Assembly: GCA_038043245.1 (NCBI GenBank)
Contig: JBBTCH010000001.1
Location: 988,245-1,052,244, forward strand
Length of the DNA: 64,000 bases
Source: JACPFV01 sp038043245
GTDB taxonomy: Bacteria > Pseudomonadota > Gammaproteobacteria > Nevskiales > Nevskiaceae
Direction of reading: 5' to 3'
Shown: in pieces, positions 42,885-54,255 of the stretch
How positions within the stretch are numbered: the stretch's first letter is position 1
How the letters are laid out: each line of letters starts with the position of its first letter
Position numbers and translations under genes: made by a program
The notes under the pieces: generated by a model
Databases searched by the model: none
Told to the model about the DNA's origin: nothing
What the model saw: the letters and a program-made list of their open reading frames with translations, nothing else

Positions 42885-42958
42885 GGAAGTGTTCGAAAGA
42901 AACTAGCGGCGCGTATAGTAACGGGTTCGCTTTCGCGATTACGAAAAAGTACGTAGAA

Positions 42959-45895
<2,937 letters not shown>

Positions 45896-45950
45896 AGGCC
45901 GCTTACAAAGTGCGGGCGATGCCTTTCAAGACCGTTCCGCCTGTCGGCGT

Positions 45951-46366
45951 GTAACTTTTGGCGCCCCAAAAGTTACCAAAAGGTCTGTACTCCACGCGCC
46001 GTAAAGACTCCTGTGCTTCTCGTGAATCAGACTCGACGCACCAACGGGACGTCCATGTCCCGCTGGTGCTGAGCCGGCATCCCTGCCGGCTCCCGTCTGA
46101 TTCACTCCGATGCTCGGACGGCGCGAAGTCGCAGGAACATCAAAAGCGGTGGCTGTGCTGCGCTTTTGACGTTATGCGCCGTTTGCGCCGCCGAGTACCG
46201 CAACAGACGAACGAGGCGGCCCACATGGATGTGGGCCGCGCACCGTCGCGGCAGGACGCCGCGTCGGTGCGGGACCCGTGAGGCTGCGAGGAACGCAGGA
46301 TTCTGTCGGCACATCCGGCGCACAGCGCTTTTTGGTGACTTTTTGTCGCGTCTGACAAAAAGTTAC
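45951..46366. repeat. 416-bp intergenic element with a hairpin at each end
   Basis: Left end: GTAACTTTTGG-CGCC-CCAAAAGTTAC, a perfect 11-bp stem. Right end: GTGACTTTTTGTC-GCGTCT-GACAAAAAGTTAC, a 13-bp stem with one wobble. Both hairpins share GTAACTTTT/AAAAGTTAC, so the element also has terminal inverted symmetry. The interior is GC-rich with no convincing gene. Confidence 0.55.
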
Positions 46367-46382
46367 CCGCGCTTTAGCGCGG
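46367..46382 (-). terminator. Hairpin after prpC
   Basis: CCGCGC-TTTA-GCGCGG lies about 8 bp past the prpC stop on the minus strand, and the next minus-strand bases are GTAACTTTTTG, a weak T-run. Probably the prp operon terminator. Confidence 0.5.
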
Positions 46383-46389
46383 AACGCTT

Positions 46390-47547
46390 TTATTTGCGTT
46401 GTGCAATCGGCACGAACGCCTGATTTTCAGGCCCGGTGTAGTTCGCCGACGGCCGGATGATCTTGCCGTCGATGCGCTGCTCGATGATGTGCGCCGACCA
46501 ACCGCTGGTGCGTGCCATCACGAACAGCGGCGTGAACATCGCCGTCGGGATGCCCATGCGGTGGTAGCTCACAGCGCTGAACCAGTCGAGATTCGGGAAC
46601 ATCTTCTTGATGTCCCACATCACCGTCTCCAACCGTTCGGCGATGTCGAACAGGTTCATGTTGTTCTGGTCGGCCGACAACTGGCGCGCCACTTCCTTGA
46701 TCACCTTGTTGCGCGGGTCGCTGATCGTATAGACCGGGTGGCCGAAACCGATGATCACTTCCTTCTTCTCGACGCGCACCTTGATGTCGGCTTCGGCTTC
46801 GTCGGGCGTCTGGTAGCGCTTCTGGATCTCGTAGGCGACTTCGTTGGCGCCGCCGTGCTTGGGCCCGCGCAGCGCGCCGATGCCGCCGCAGATCGCCGAG
46901 TAGATGTCGGAACCCGTGCCGGCGATCACCCGGCTGGTGAAGGTGCTGGCGTTGAATTCATGCTCGGCATATAGCACCAGCGAAACGTGCATGGCCTTGA
47001 CCCACAGCGCCGCCGGCTTCTTGCCATGCAGCAAATGCAAAAAATGTCCGCCGATGGAGTCGTCGTCGGTCTCGACCTCGATGCGCTTGCCGCTGTTGGC
47101 GTAGTGGTGCCAGTAGCAGAGCATCGAACCGAGGCTGGCGAGCAGACGGTCGGCAATGGCACGCGCGCCGGCGTGGTTGTGGTCTTCGGCTTCCAGTTCG
47201 ACACAGCCGAGGACCGAGACGCCGGTGCGCATCACGTCCATCGGGTGCGCGGTCTTGGGCAATGCCTCCAGCGCGGTTTTCACCGCAGCTGGCAGGCCGC
47301 GCAGTTTCTTCAGTCGAGCCTTGTAGGCCGCCAGTTCTGCCACCGTCGGCAGCTTTTCGTGAACCAATAAATGCGCGATCTCCTCGAACTCGCATTTGTC
47401 GGCGACATCGAGGATGTCGTAACCGCGATAGTGCAGGTCATTGCCGCTGCGGCCGACCGTGCACAGCGCGGTATTGCCGGCAGTGACACCGGACAGCGCA
47501 ACGGATTTCTTGGGCTTGAAGGTGCTGGGCAGATTCGATTCGCTCAT
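46390..47547 (-). CDS. prpC: 2-methylcitrate synthase PrpC
   Basis: PrpC condenses propionyl-CoA with oxaloacetate in the methylcitrate cycle. The 385 residues match the citrate synthase family: SGVTAGNTALCTVGRSGNDLHYRGYDI, LRGPKHGGANE, IGFGHPVYTISDPRN and the catalytic Asp region NLDWFSAVSYHRMGIP. The SGVTAGNTAL start is typical of PrpC rather than GltA. ATG 47547 overlaps the stop of the preceding membrane-protein gene. Confidence 0.93.
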   Translation of the reverse strand: MSESNLPSTFKPKKSVALSGVTAGNTALCTVGRSGNDLHYRGYDILDVADKCEFEEIAHLLVHEKLPTVAELAAYKARLKKLRGLPAAVKTALEALPKTAHPMDVMRTGVSVLGCVELEAEDHNHAGARAIADRLLASLGSMLCYWHHYANSGKRIEVETDDDSIGGHFLHLLHGKKPAALWVKAMHVSLVLYAEHEFNASTFTSRVIAGTGSDIYSAICGGIGALRGPKHGGANEVAYEIQKRYQTPDEAEADIKVRVEKKEVIIGFGHPVYTISDPRNKVIKEVARQLSADQNNMNLFDIAERLETVMWDIKKMFPNLDWFSAVSYHRMGIPTAMFTPLFVMARTSGWSAHIIEQRIDGKIIRPSANYTGPENQAFVPIAQRK

Positions 47548-48077
47548 GGGCTCACTTCGTGGGTGCGTTGGATTCTTGAATAGACGGACATGACGATCAA
47601 CCAGGACAGCGTCAATCCGATGATGGCGAATTTTGCCACGGCGAAATTGCTCGCCCATTCGCCATAGGGGACACCGGATTGCTTGAGGATGACCTGGGCG
47701 AGGAAATAGTTTTCGCCGGCGTCGGCAACACCCGCCAGCAGCGCCAGCCCCGCAAAAATCACGGTCACGATTTTCAAGGTCGGCGACAGACGCGATGAAA
47801 CCAGCAGCAGGCCGATACAAAGGATGGCGGTATAAAGAACCATGAACAGATAGTCGAGCCCGAGACTGAGCAACTGCAGACGCTGGCCCTCGACGCCCCA
47901 CTCGCCGAGGATCAGGTTGCAGCTGGAGGTGTAGCCGCAGAACTCGAACGAGATCGTGCCCAGCGGGGCGCTGGGGACCTTGAGGCCGGATTCATCAATC
48001 AGGGCCAAGGTCACGAGCACCGGAAGGGATAGGGCCAAGAGCACCCACAGCAGCGGCTTCAGTTGCTGTCTTTGCAT
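47544..48077 (-). CDS. Unknown four-helix membrane protein between prpB and prpC
   Basis: A 177-residue inner-membrane protein with about four hydrophobic helices (near 8-25, 72-92, 102-122 and 150-168). It has a periplasmic loop with two cysteines (FEFCGYTSSCNLILGEW). It is 5 bp after prpB and overlaps prpC by four bases, so all three are probably co-transcribed. No family is recognised; a role in propionate uptake or stress is only a guess. Confidence 0.75.
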   Translation of the reverse strand: MQRQQLKPLLWVLLALSLPVLVTLALIDESGLKVPSAPLGTISFEFCGYTSSCNLILGEWGVEGQRLQLLSLGLDYLFMVLYTAILCIGLLLVSSRLSPTLKIVTVIFAGLALLAGVADAGENYFLAQVILKQSGVPYGEWASNFAVAKFAIIGLTLSWLIVMSVYSRIQRTHEVSP

Positions 48078-48082
48078 GGTGA

Positions 48083-48967
48083 CTAGGTTTTTTTCTTTGC
48101 GAACAGCGCGTCCAGTTTCTTTTCGAAGTCGTGATAGCCGATCGAGTCGTAGAGTTCCATGCGTGTCTGCATGCTGTCCACCACGTTCTTCTGCGTGCCG
48201 TCGCGGCGCACGGCTTTATAAACATTCTCCGCCGCCTTGTTCATGGCGCGGAACGCCGACAGCGGATACAGCACCAGACCCACATCGGCGCCGCGCAGCT
48301 CCTCGACCGTGAACAGCGGCGTCGAACCGAACTCGGTGATGTTGGCCAGCACCGGCACTTTCACCGCGGCAGCGAACTTCTTGTACATGTCGAGGCTGGT
48401 CATCGCCTCCGGGAAAATCATGTCGGCGCCGGCCTCGACGCAGGCCACCGCACGCTCCATCGCCTTGTCCAGACCCACAACGGCGAGCGCGTCAGTGCGC
48501 GCCATGATCACGAAACCCGCATCGGTGCGTGCATCCACCGCCGCCTTGATGCGGTCGACCATTTCATCTTTGCCGACGATTTCCTTGTTGGGACGATGAC
48601 CGCAGCGCTTGGCGCCGACCTGGTCTTCGATGTGCATCGCCGCGCCGCCAGCCTTGATCAGGGCCTTGGTCGTGCGCGCGACGTTGAAGGCGCTGCTGCC
48701 AAAGCCGGTGTCCACATCCACCAGCAGCGGCAGGTCGCAGACATCGGTGATGCGGCGCACGTCGATCAGCACGTCTTCGAGGCCGCTGATGCCAAGATCC
48801 GGCAGGCCCAGACTGCCGGCGGCGACGCCACCGCCCGACAGATAGATCGCGCGGAAGCCCGCGTGCTTCGCCAGCAAGGCGTGATTGGCGTTGATGGCGC
48901 CAATCACCTGCAGCGGTTTTTCTTCGCGCACCGCCGCGCGAAAACGGGCTCCGGGCGAAAGCGTCAT
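48083..48967 (-). CDS. prpB: Methylisocitrate lyase PrpB
   Basis: PrpB cleaves 2-methylisocitrate to pyruvate and succinate. The 294 residues show the PEP-mutase/isocitrate-lyase fold: YLSGGGVAAGSLGLPDLG, the metal-binding DVDTGFG, HIEDQVGAKRCGHRPNKEIV (the lyase cysteine motif KRCGH) and FPEAMTS. First gene of a minus-strand trio; acnD, prpF and a PrpR regulator are not in the window. Confidence 0.95.
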   Translation of the reverse strand: MTLSPGARFRAAVREEKPLQVIGAINANHALLAKHAGFRAIYLSGGGVAAGSLGLPDLGISGLEDVLIDVRRITDVCDLPLLVDVDTGFGSSAFNVARTTKALIKAGGAAMHIEDQVGAKRCGHRPNKEIVGKDEMVDRIKAAVDARTDAGFVIMARTDALAVVGLDKAMERAVACVEAGADMIFPEAMTSLDMYKKFAAAVKVPVLANITEFGSTPLFTVEELRGADVGLVLYPLSAFRAMNKAAENVYKAVRRDGTQKNVVDSMQTRMELYDSIGYHDFEKKLDALFAKKKT

Positions 48968-49052
48968 GGGTGTTTTCGTAAAAAGTGAAGGTGGATTGGG
49001 GGATTGTAGTGCAGCCGTCGGCTAAACTCGCGCGCAATCAACGGGAGCGACC

Positions 49053-49538
49053 ATGAGCAACAAACACGAATACACCGCGCAGGTGGTCTGGACACGCAAG
49101 GACACCGAGAAATACACCGACAACCGCTACTCGCGCGCCTATGAATGGCGTTTCGACGGCGGCACCGTGGTGCCGGGTTCCAGCTCCCCGAAAGTGGTGC
49201 CGTTGCCCCTGTCCGCCGAGAACGCCGTAGACCCGGAAGAAGCGTTTGTCGCTTCCCTGTCCGCCTGCCACATGCTGTTCTTCCTGTTTCACACCGCAAA
49301 GAAGGGATTCATCGTCGACCGCTACGAGGACAACGCCGTCGGCACCATGGGCAAGAACGAAAAAGGCGCGATGGCGATGCTCAAGGTCGTGATGCGCCCG
49401 GTGATCACGTTCAGCGGGGACAAACAGCCGAGCGCCGAGGAGCTGAGCGCCATGCACGCCCAGTCGCACCACGACTGCTACATCGCCAACTCGGTGACCA
49501 CCGAAGTCACGGTTGAATCTGGCGGCGGACACCTATAG
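49053..49538 (+). CDS. OsmC family protein
   Basis: A 161-residue protein of the OsmC/Ohr superfamily (peroxide-related). It shows VPLPLSAENAVDPEEAFVASLSACHMLFFLF, with the redox Cys in SACHM, and a second Cys in HHDCYIANSV, matching the two active-site cysteines of OsmC-like peroxidases. It is divergent from prpB and monocistronic. The AGTTTAGCC-containing gap may hold its promoter. Confidence 0.9.
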   Translation: MSNKHEYTAQVVWTRKDTEKYTDNRYSRAYEWRFDGGTVVPGSSSPKVVPLPLSAENAVDPEEAFVASLSACHMLFFLFHTAKKGFIVDRYEDNAVGTMGKNEKGAMAMLKVVMRPVITFSGDKQPSAEELSAMHAQSHHDCYIANSVTTEVTVESGGGHL

Positions 49539-49685
49539 AGTGGGAACCGCAGTCGTTTCAAGCAGTGCGTGTTCGTGGCACCTGTGCCCGCTTATGAGCG
49601 GATGTTTCGCCAGTAACCCGGCTCCCTATCTTGATCGCTTGCAATAACGGGCTTTATCGCCCATCACTTAGATAGAAGGAGTTTT

Positions 49686-49895
49686 ATGAGCAATGCAACG
49701 GGTACTGTGAAGTGGTTCAACGAAGCGAAAGGTTTTGGTTTCATCACGCCGGACGGCGGCGGTGAAGATCTCTTCGCGCATTTCAAAGAAATCCAGGGCA
49801 CCGGCTTCAAGACGCTGAAGGAAGGCCAGAAGGTCGAATTCGTCGCTCAGCGCGGTCCCAAGGGCATGCAGGCCACTCAGATTCGCGGCCTGTAA
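49686..49895 (+). CDS. Cold-shock domain protein (CspA family)
   Basis: A 69-residue nucleic-acid-binding protein with both RNP motifs (KGFGFITP, DLFAHF) and the start GTVKWFNEAKG. AAGGAG lies six bases before the ATG. The upstream region of about 145 bp has no gene and probably forms a structured leader. A strong terminator follows at 49917-49944. Confidence 0.96.
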   Translation: MSNATGTVKWFNEAKGFGFITPDGGGEDLFAHFKEIQGTGFKTLKEGQKVEFVAQRGPKGMQATQIRGL

Positions 49896-49916
49896 GCTTT
49901 TAGTTTCGCTGTCAAG

Positions 49917-49944
49917 AAACCGCGGCTTCGGCCGCGGTTTTTTA
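49917..49944 (+). terminator. Rho-independent terminator of the cold-shock gene
   Basis: AACCGCGGC-TTCG-GCCGCGGTT with a stable TTCG tetraloop is followed by a T-run. On the opposite strand a short T-rich stretch also follows, so it may serve the convergent arfB gene too. Confidence 0.92.
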
Positions 49945-49951
49945 TTGCGCG

Positions 49952-50365
49952 TCAGATTTCCTTGTTGCTGCGCAGAGCCTTGACGCGTCCACGCAGGATC
50001 TTGCTTTCCAGCCGCCGGCGCTTGGAGCCGCGGGTGGGCCGGGTCGCCCTGCGTGTGGCACGCACCACGCCGGCGGCGCGGATCATCTCGGCCAGCCGTT
50101 GCAGCGCTTCGGCCCGGTTCATCGGCTGGCTGCGATGCTGCTGCGCCTTGATGACGATGACGCCATCGTCGGTCAGCCGATGGTCGCGCAGGCTCAGCAG
50201 GTTCTCTTTATAAAAATCCGGCAGCGACGAGGCGGCGATGTCGAAACGCAGGTGAATCGCGCTCGAAGTCTTGTTGACGTTCTGTCCGCCTGCGCCTTGC
50301 GAGCGCATCGCGCTGATCTCGATCTCGGTCTCAGGAAGGCTGAGCCGTTCGGAAATCTTCAGCAC
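49952..50365 (-). CDS. arfB: Alternative ribosome-rescue factor ArfB (peptidyl-tRNA hydrolase YaeJ)
   Basis: ArfB hydrolyses peptidyl-tRNA on stalled ribosomes. The protein has AMRSQGAGGQNVNKTSSAIHL with the catalytic GGQ, and a basic C-terminal tail (TRRATRPTRGSKRRRLESK) that enters the mRNA channel. GTG 50365 gives 137 residues and puts GGQ at 26-28, the same position as in E. coli ArfB; a TTG at 50407 would be longer. Confidence 0.93.
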   Translation of the reverse strand: MLKISERLSLPETEIEISAMRSQGAGGQNVNKTSSAIHLRFDIAASSLPDFYKENLLSLRDHRLTDDGVIVIKAQQHRSQPMNRAEALQRLAEMIRAAGVVRATRRATRPTRGSKRRRLESKILRGRVKALRSNKEI

Positions 50366-50501
50366 GCCCAGCTCGTGGAGCAATCGTTGTGAGCGCGTCG
50401 CTCGCAAGGCGCACGGAACGCAGCAACCGGAGTTGACACGTCAGTCAATGAGGATTGCGAGTACCGCGCAACGCAGCGGGCGGCGCGCGCAGCAGATTGA
50501 T

Positions 50502-51014
50502 TCACGAGCTGCCGAGATAATCCAGCTTGCCGATCTCCACGCCGTTGTGACGCAGAATGTTGTAAGTCGTAGTGACATGGAAATACAGGTTCGGCAGCAC
50601 GAAGTGCAGCAGGTACTGCTGGCCGTTGAAGTTGAGATCACCGCGCGGGCTCTTGATGACGATGGCCTTTTCCTCAGTGCCGTCGATCTGCGACGGCTTG
50701 AAGGTTTTGACGTGCTCGATGGTTTTGTCGATGCGCGCGATCAGTTCGGGGATCGTCGCTTCCTTGTCCTCGTACTTCGGCACTTCCTCGCCCGCGAGGC
50801 GCGACATGCAGCCCTTGACGGCATCGGTCGCGATCTGCACCTGGCGCGGCAGCGCAAACATGTCCGGCGCCAGCCGGCCCTGCAGCAGCACCGAGGGATC
50901 GAATTTCTTCGCAGCGGCATGCGCCGCACCTTTTTCCAGAATCGCGCGCAGGTTGCCGAGCATGCGGATGAACACTGGGGCGGAGGCGTAATACATCGAG
51001 ATGGTTTTGCTCAT
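50502..51014 (-). CDS. DUF1993 family protein
   Basis: A 170-residue cytoplasmic helical protein beginning TISMYYASAPVFIRMLGNLRAIL and ending VTTTYNILRHNGVEIGKLDYLG, the pattern of DUF1993, a DinB-like four-helix bundle. AAGGAA precedes ATG 51014. Function unknown. It sits 23 bp after the lipoprotein hydrolase on the same strand. Confidence 0.82.
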   Translation of the reverse strand: MSKTISMYYASAPVFIRMLGNLRAILEKGAAHAAAKKFDPSVLLQGRLAPDMFALPRQVQIATDAVKGCMSRLAGEEVPKYEDKEATIPELIARIDKTIEHVKTFKPSQIDGTEEKAIVIKSPRGDLNFNGQQYLLHFVLPNLYFHVTTTYNILRHNGVEIGKLDYLGSS

Positions 51015-51037
51015 GGCGTTTCCTTGGGGTAAGGGAT

Positions 51038-52267
51038 TCAGGGCAGAGAAGGCAGCGGCACCGGGACTGTTCCCGTACCGCGCATGGTGGTGATTTCGCC
51101 GGCGACGTCCACGGTGCTGTCCCAGAGATAGGACAGATGCGGGTGCGCGCTGCGCAGAATCTCCAGCGCCGCGGTGTCGCCGCGCAGGTGGTAGTCCATC
51201 CACGCCAGCGAATACTGGCTGGCGATCTCCAGCCCCCAGCTCGCGGTCGGCAGCAAAGGGTAATTGGTGTGCTGGGCGTGTGACGACGCCTCGCCGACGA
51301 TGAAGGCGCGTTCGCTGGTCAGTTTGTCGTAGACCGCGCGCGTCACCGTCGGATTGACGAACGGGATCGGCGCGATCGGCCCGTCATGGTCGCCGGTCTG
51401 GATCATCACCGGGATCGGATTGGCGTCGAACGGCGCCGACATCTCGCTGATCGGCGCGGCGGCGACCGCCGCATGCACGCGCGGCTCCACCGCCTGCAAC
51501 GCCATGGTCGCGATCGCGCCCTGGCTGTGGCCGACGACGCCGACGCGCGCTGCATCGACCACATCCTTGACCGGCGAGTCGGCGAACAGCCAGGTCAGCG
51601 CGTCCTGCGCTTCTTCGACGTTGTTGCCGGGGTCGCCCGCGCCTTCGTCGTCGGAATGGCCCTGCCCGCTGAAGTCGAGCGCCAGCACCAGATAGCCGGC
51701 GTCGGCGTACACCTGATGCCACCAGCGGTACATCGCCAGATTGGTGTTGAGGCCTTCGAGCACCAGAATCACCGGGAACGGCCCGGCCGACGGCGGCACC
51801 GTGGCGCGCTTGGGCAGCACGATTTCGGCATAAAGCTTGGTGCCGTAACGGTTGTTGAAGGTGACCGGCACCAGCGCCACCTGGTCGTTGTAATCGGGAT
51901 TGCCGTACCAGTGATAGGCATGTTCCGGACGCGAGCCGTCGTTCAGTTGCGCCAGCGTCGCACGCACCATGAACGCCACCATCGAGGGATCAGTGAGGTC
52001 GCGCACGGTCACGCCAAAGGCGATCGGGTCGAACAGGCTGGTGACCACGGAACGCGGCAGCAGGTCGGCCAGCGCATCGATCTGGCTGATGACCGCTTCG
52101 ATCTCGGCCGGCGCCGGCGGCGGGTTTTCACCGGTCTGGTACGGCGGCCATTCCATCAACCGGCCACTAACGCCATTGGATTTAGCGACGTCGTCACCAC
52201 CGCCACCGATGCAAGCGGTGAACACCAGACAGGGCAGCAGCGCGAGCATGCGGAAAGTAGCGTTCAT
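51038..52267 (-). CDS. Alpha/beta-hydrolase lipoprotein
   Basis: An exported hydrolase of 409 residues. The N-terminus has a lipobox (LVFTAC) followed by a Gly/Asp linker. The fold shows FPVILVLEGLNTN, ALDFSGQGHSDDEG, the nucleophile elbow VGHSQGA, a candidate acid in QTGDHDGP and a late His in ASSHAQHTN. It resembles dienelactone-hydrolase or PET-hydrolase-like esterases but with a large N-terminal extension. The substrate is unknown. Confidence 0.8.
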   Translation of the reverse strand: MNATFRMLALLPCLVFTACIGGGGDDVAKSNGVSGRLMEWPPYQTGENPPPAPAEIEAVISQIDALADLLPRSVVTSLFDPIAFGVTVRDLTDPSMVAFMVRATLAQLNDGSRPEHAYHWYGNPDYNDQVALVPVTFNNRYGTKLYAEIVLPKRATVPPSAGPFPVILVLEGLNTNLAMYRWWHQVYADAGYLVLALDFSGQGHSDDEGAGDPGNNVEEAQDALTWLFADSPVKDVVDAARVGVVGHSQGAIATMALQAVEPRVHAAVAAAPISEMSAPFDANPIPVMIQTGDHDGPIAPIPFVNPTVTRAVYDKLTSERAFIVGEASSHAQHTNYPLLPTASWGLEIASQYSLAWMDYHLRGDTAALEILRSAHPHLSYLWDSTVDVAGEITTMRGTGTVPVPLPSLP

Positions 52268-52319
52268 AAGTGCATTCTACTGGCATGACAACTGACGCAA
52301 GCAGGCGTAAAACAACGGT

Positions 52320-52781
52320 ATGAATTTGCTTCCGATCCTTCTCCTGCTGGCGCTGCTCGCAGCCTGTACCCCCAGCGAACCGTTCGACGCTGAGTTGGCC
52401 GCGCGCGCCGACGAGACGGAGGAAGAGACCGAGGACACGCTTGAGCCCAAGCTCGAATCCATCCAGAAGCATGTGTTCGACCCGCACTGCATCGCCTGCC
52501 ATGCCGGATCCACGGCCGAACAGGGCATGCGGCTGGACAGCGCCGGCAACAGCTACTACGCGCTGGTGAATGTACGCAGCAACCAGAACCTGCTGCAGGA
52601 CCGGGTCGAGCCCGGCGACGCCGACAACAGCTACCTGATCGACAAGCTGGAAGGCACCCAGCTCAGTGGCGAGCAAATGCCCAAGGACAGCAATCCGCTC
52701 GACGCCGAAACCATCGCCGTGATCCGTCAATGGATCGACGATGGCGCTCCGCCGCCAAACCCCGATGATGACGAGGAGTAA
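52320..52781 (+). CDS. Small cytochrome-c-like lipoprotein
   Basis: A 153-residue lipoprotein (signal peptide ending LLAAC) with an acidic linker (ETEEETEDT), a haem-attachment motif CIACH in VFDPHCIACHAGS and PEDGDxxxS-like spacing (VEPGDADNSYLIDKL), ending IRQWIDDGAPPP. This is the PSCyt1-like pattern of c-type cytochrome domains. The distal ligand may be the Met in GEQMPK. Divergent from the hydrolase gene. Confidence 0.82.
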   Translation: MNLLPILLLLALLAACTPSEPFDAELAARADETEEETEDTLEPKLESIQKHVFDPHCIACHAGSTAEQGMRLDSAGNSYYALVNVRSNQNLLQDRVEPGDADNSYLIDKLEGTQLSGEQMPKDSNPLDAETIAVIRQWIDDGAPPPNPDDDEE

Positions 52782-52859
52782 GGCGCGGACGCTTTTCTGC
52801 AGTCCGTTTCCAGCGTTCAGCCGGTCCCTGTTGCTTTGCAGACACCGTGTCGCAGCCGC

Positions 52860-53045
52860 TTAATCGGCGGGGATATCGCGCTTCAACAGATCCAATCGCC
52901 GTTGTGCATCCAGTGTTTCCATTCGGTCGCGCTGCTTCTGCAGCTTGGTCCGTCCGAACTTCACCCGATTCTCTGCCGCCAGCTTCTCGGCGTCGGCACG
53001 CAGCTTCTGTTTGCGCGCCCGGTTGAGATTGATCACCGCAGGCAT
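52860..53045 (-). CDS. DUF4169 family protein
   Basis: A 61-residue highly charged helical protein: VINLNRARKQKLRADAEKLA, then RVKFGRTKLQKQRDR, the DUF4169 pattern. Its ATG shares a base with the stop of the cyclophilin gene (TGATG). Function unknown. Confidence 0.8.
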   Translation of the reverse strand: MPAVINLNRARKQKLRADAEKLAAENRVKFGRTKLQKQRDRMETLDAQRRLDLLKRDIPAD

Positions 53046-53983
53046 CAGCGCACTTCGATTTGCAGCGTCGCCAGTTCGGTACCCGCGGCGCTGATCACCG
53101 CGTCGTAGATTGCCGCGGCCTTCGGGGTCCAGCGGAAGTGATAGATGCCCGCAACCGCGCCGCCTTCAACCGCAATCGGGACACCGGCGATGATCACGCT
53201 CACATCCTGCGCGGCGGGTGGCGCTTGCGACTCGTCCACCATGCGGACGTAAGCCGTCAGGTCGGTCTCGCGCTTGGCGGCCAGCGTCGCCGGCCATTCG
53301 AGGTTGTAGGACGCGGTGTCGGTGCGCACGCGCGTGGCGGTGTGCAGTGGATAGCGCGCGGCATCCTGCGCGCTCATCGTCACGGTCGTGCGCGCGGTCG
53401 CGGTGATCTCGACCGGCATCAGCGCGCAGCGGTCGCCGACCACAGCCGGCACCTGTGCGCCAGCGGTCAGATCCACCGCCATCACGCGCGCAGCCTTGCG
53501 CACCACATCCATCCCTTCGACCACCTGACCGAACACGGTGTACTGGGTGTTCAGGTGCGCGGCGGCGAAATCCATGACAAAGAACTCCGGCCCGCCGCTG
53601 TTCTCGCTGGCGGCGCGGGCAATGCCGAGCGCACCGGCGCTGAAAAAATAGTCCTCGCTCGGCTCCAGCGGCAGTGTCTGCGAATCGCGGGTGACGGCGC
53701 TGATCGCGCAATCTGTGAGCTGGATGACGAAACCCGGCACCACGCGGTCGAACGAGCGGCCGACGAAATAGCCGGAGTCCACGTATTCCTGATAGCGCGC
53801 GACGGTCTCCGGTGCGACTTCCGGGTACAGGATCGCGGTGAACGGGCCTTTGCTGGTTTCGAAGCGGATCGCCTCGAACGTCACGTCGGCTTTGGAGGCA
53901 GCAATGGCGGCCGAACGCGACGCAGGCTGGCTGCTGTTGCAGGCGCACAGCGCCAGCACGCACAACATCATCAATCGTTTCAT
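53045..53983 (-). CDS. Cyclophilin-type peptidyl-prolyl isomerase lipoprotein
   Basis: A 312-residue lipoprotein (lipobox LCAC near residue 15). Residues about 38-195 form a cyclophilin domain: FETSKGPFTAILYPEVAPETVARY, FDRVVPGFVIQ, NSGGPEFFVMDF and NTQYTVFGQVVEGMDV. A beta-rich C-terminal domain follows. The domain catalyses proline isomerisation in the periplasm. The start overlaps the GIY-YIG gene by four bases. Confidence 0.87.
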   Translation of the reverse strand: MKRLMMLCVLALCACNSSQPASRSAAIAASKADVTFEAIRFETSKGPFTAILYPEVAPETVARYQEYVDSGYFVGRSFDRVVPGFVIQLTDCAISAVTRDSQTLPLEPSEDYFFSAGALGIARAASENSGGPEFFVMDFAAAHLNTQYTVFGQVVEGMDVVRKAARVMAVDLTAGAQVPAVVGDRCALMPVEITATARTTVTMSAQDAARYPLHTATRVRTDTASYNLEWPATLAAKRETDLTAYVRMVDESQAPPAAQDVSVIIAGVPIAVEGGAVAGIYHFRWTPKAAAIYDAVISAAGTELATLQIEVR

Positions 53984-54255
53984 GCGCGGATTTTATGCCG
54001 GATGGCCCAACGCAGCTTGTCCGGCCTAGGCAGTTTTTTCAGTTGCGCTTCCAGCCTCGAGGCGCGGCTGCGGTCAGCCGAGCGCTTGATTGCCAGTATG
54101 CGCAGCGGTTTGTTGGCGCGGGTGTAAGCCGCGCCTTGGCCGGCGCGATGCTTGGCGAAACGCGCCGCGACGTCGGTGGTGATGCCGGTGTAGATCTTCG
54201 CACCCTGGCACTCCAGCATGTAGACGAACCAGCTCTTTCGGCCTGGGCGCTTCAC
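53980..54255 (-). CDS. GIY-YIG nuclease family protein (UPF0213)
   Basis: A 91-residue single-domain protein. The motif is split as WFVYMLEC and KIYTGITTD, with the conserved Arg in VAARFAKHRAG and AYTRANKPLRIL. Members resemble YhbQ. It is wedged between two lipoprotein genes with four-base overlaps at each end. Confidence 0.9.
   Translation of the reverse strand: MKRPGRKSWFVYMLECQGAKIYTGITTDVAARFAKHRAGQGAAYTRANKPLRILAIKRSADRSRASRLEAQLKKLPRPDKLRWAIRHKIRA

Larger units (their letters stand above)
45896..46389. other. 494-bp gap between uvrA and prpC
   Basis: Almost all of it is the hairpin-bounded element at 45951-46366 and the adjoining terminator-like hairpin at 46367-46382. A 107-codon open frame (45958-46281) lies inside the element and is rejected as a gene. 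Confidence 0.65.

Noticed and set aside
42885..42958. LexA (SOS) box between uvrA and the divergent MFS gene
   Set aside because: No CTGT-N8-ACAG or related palindrome is present; a TATAGT at about 42913 may be an ordinary -10.
45958..46281. A 107-codon open frame between uvrA and prpC
   Set aside because: It lies wholly inside the hairpin-bounded repeat, has no ribosome-binding site and a composition like a translated repeat.
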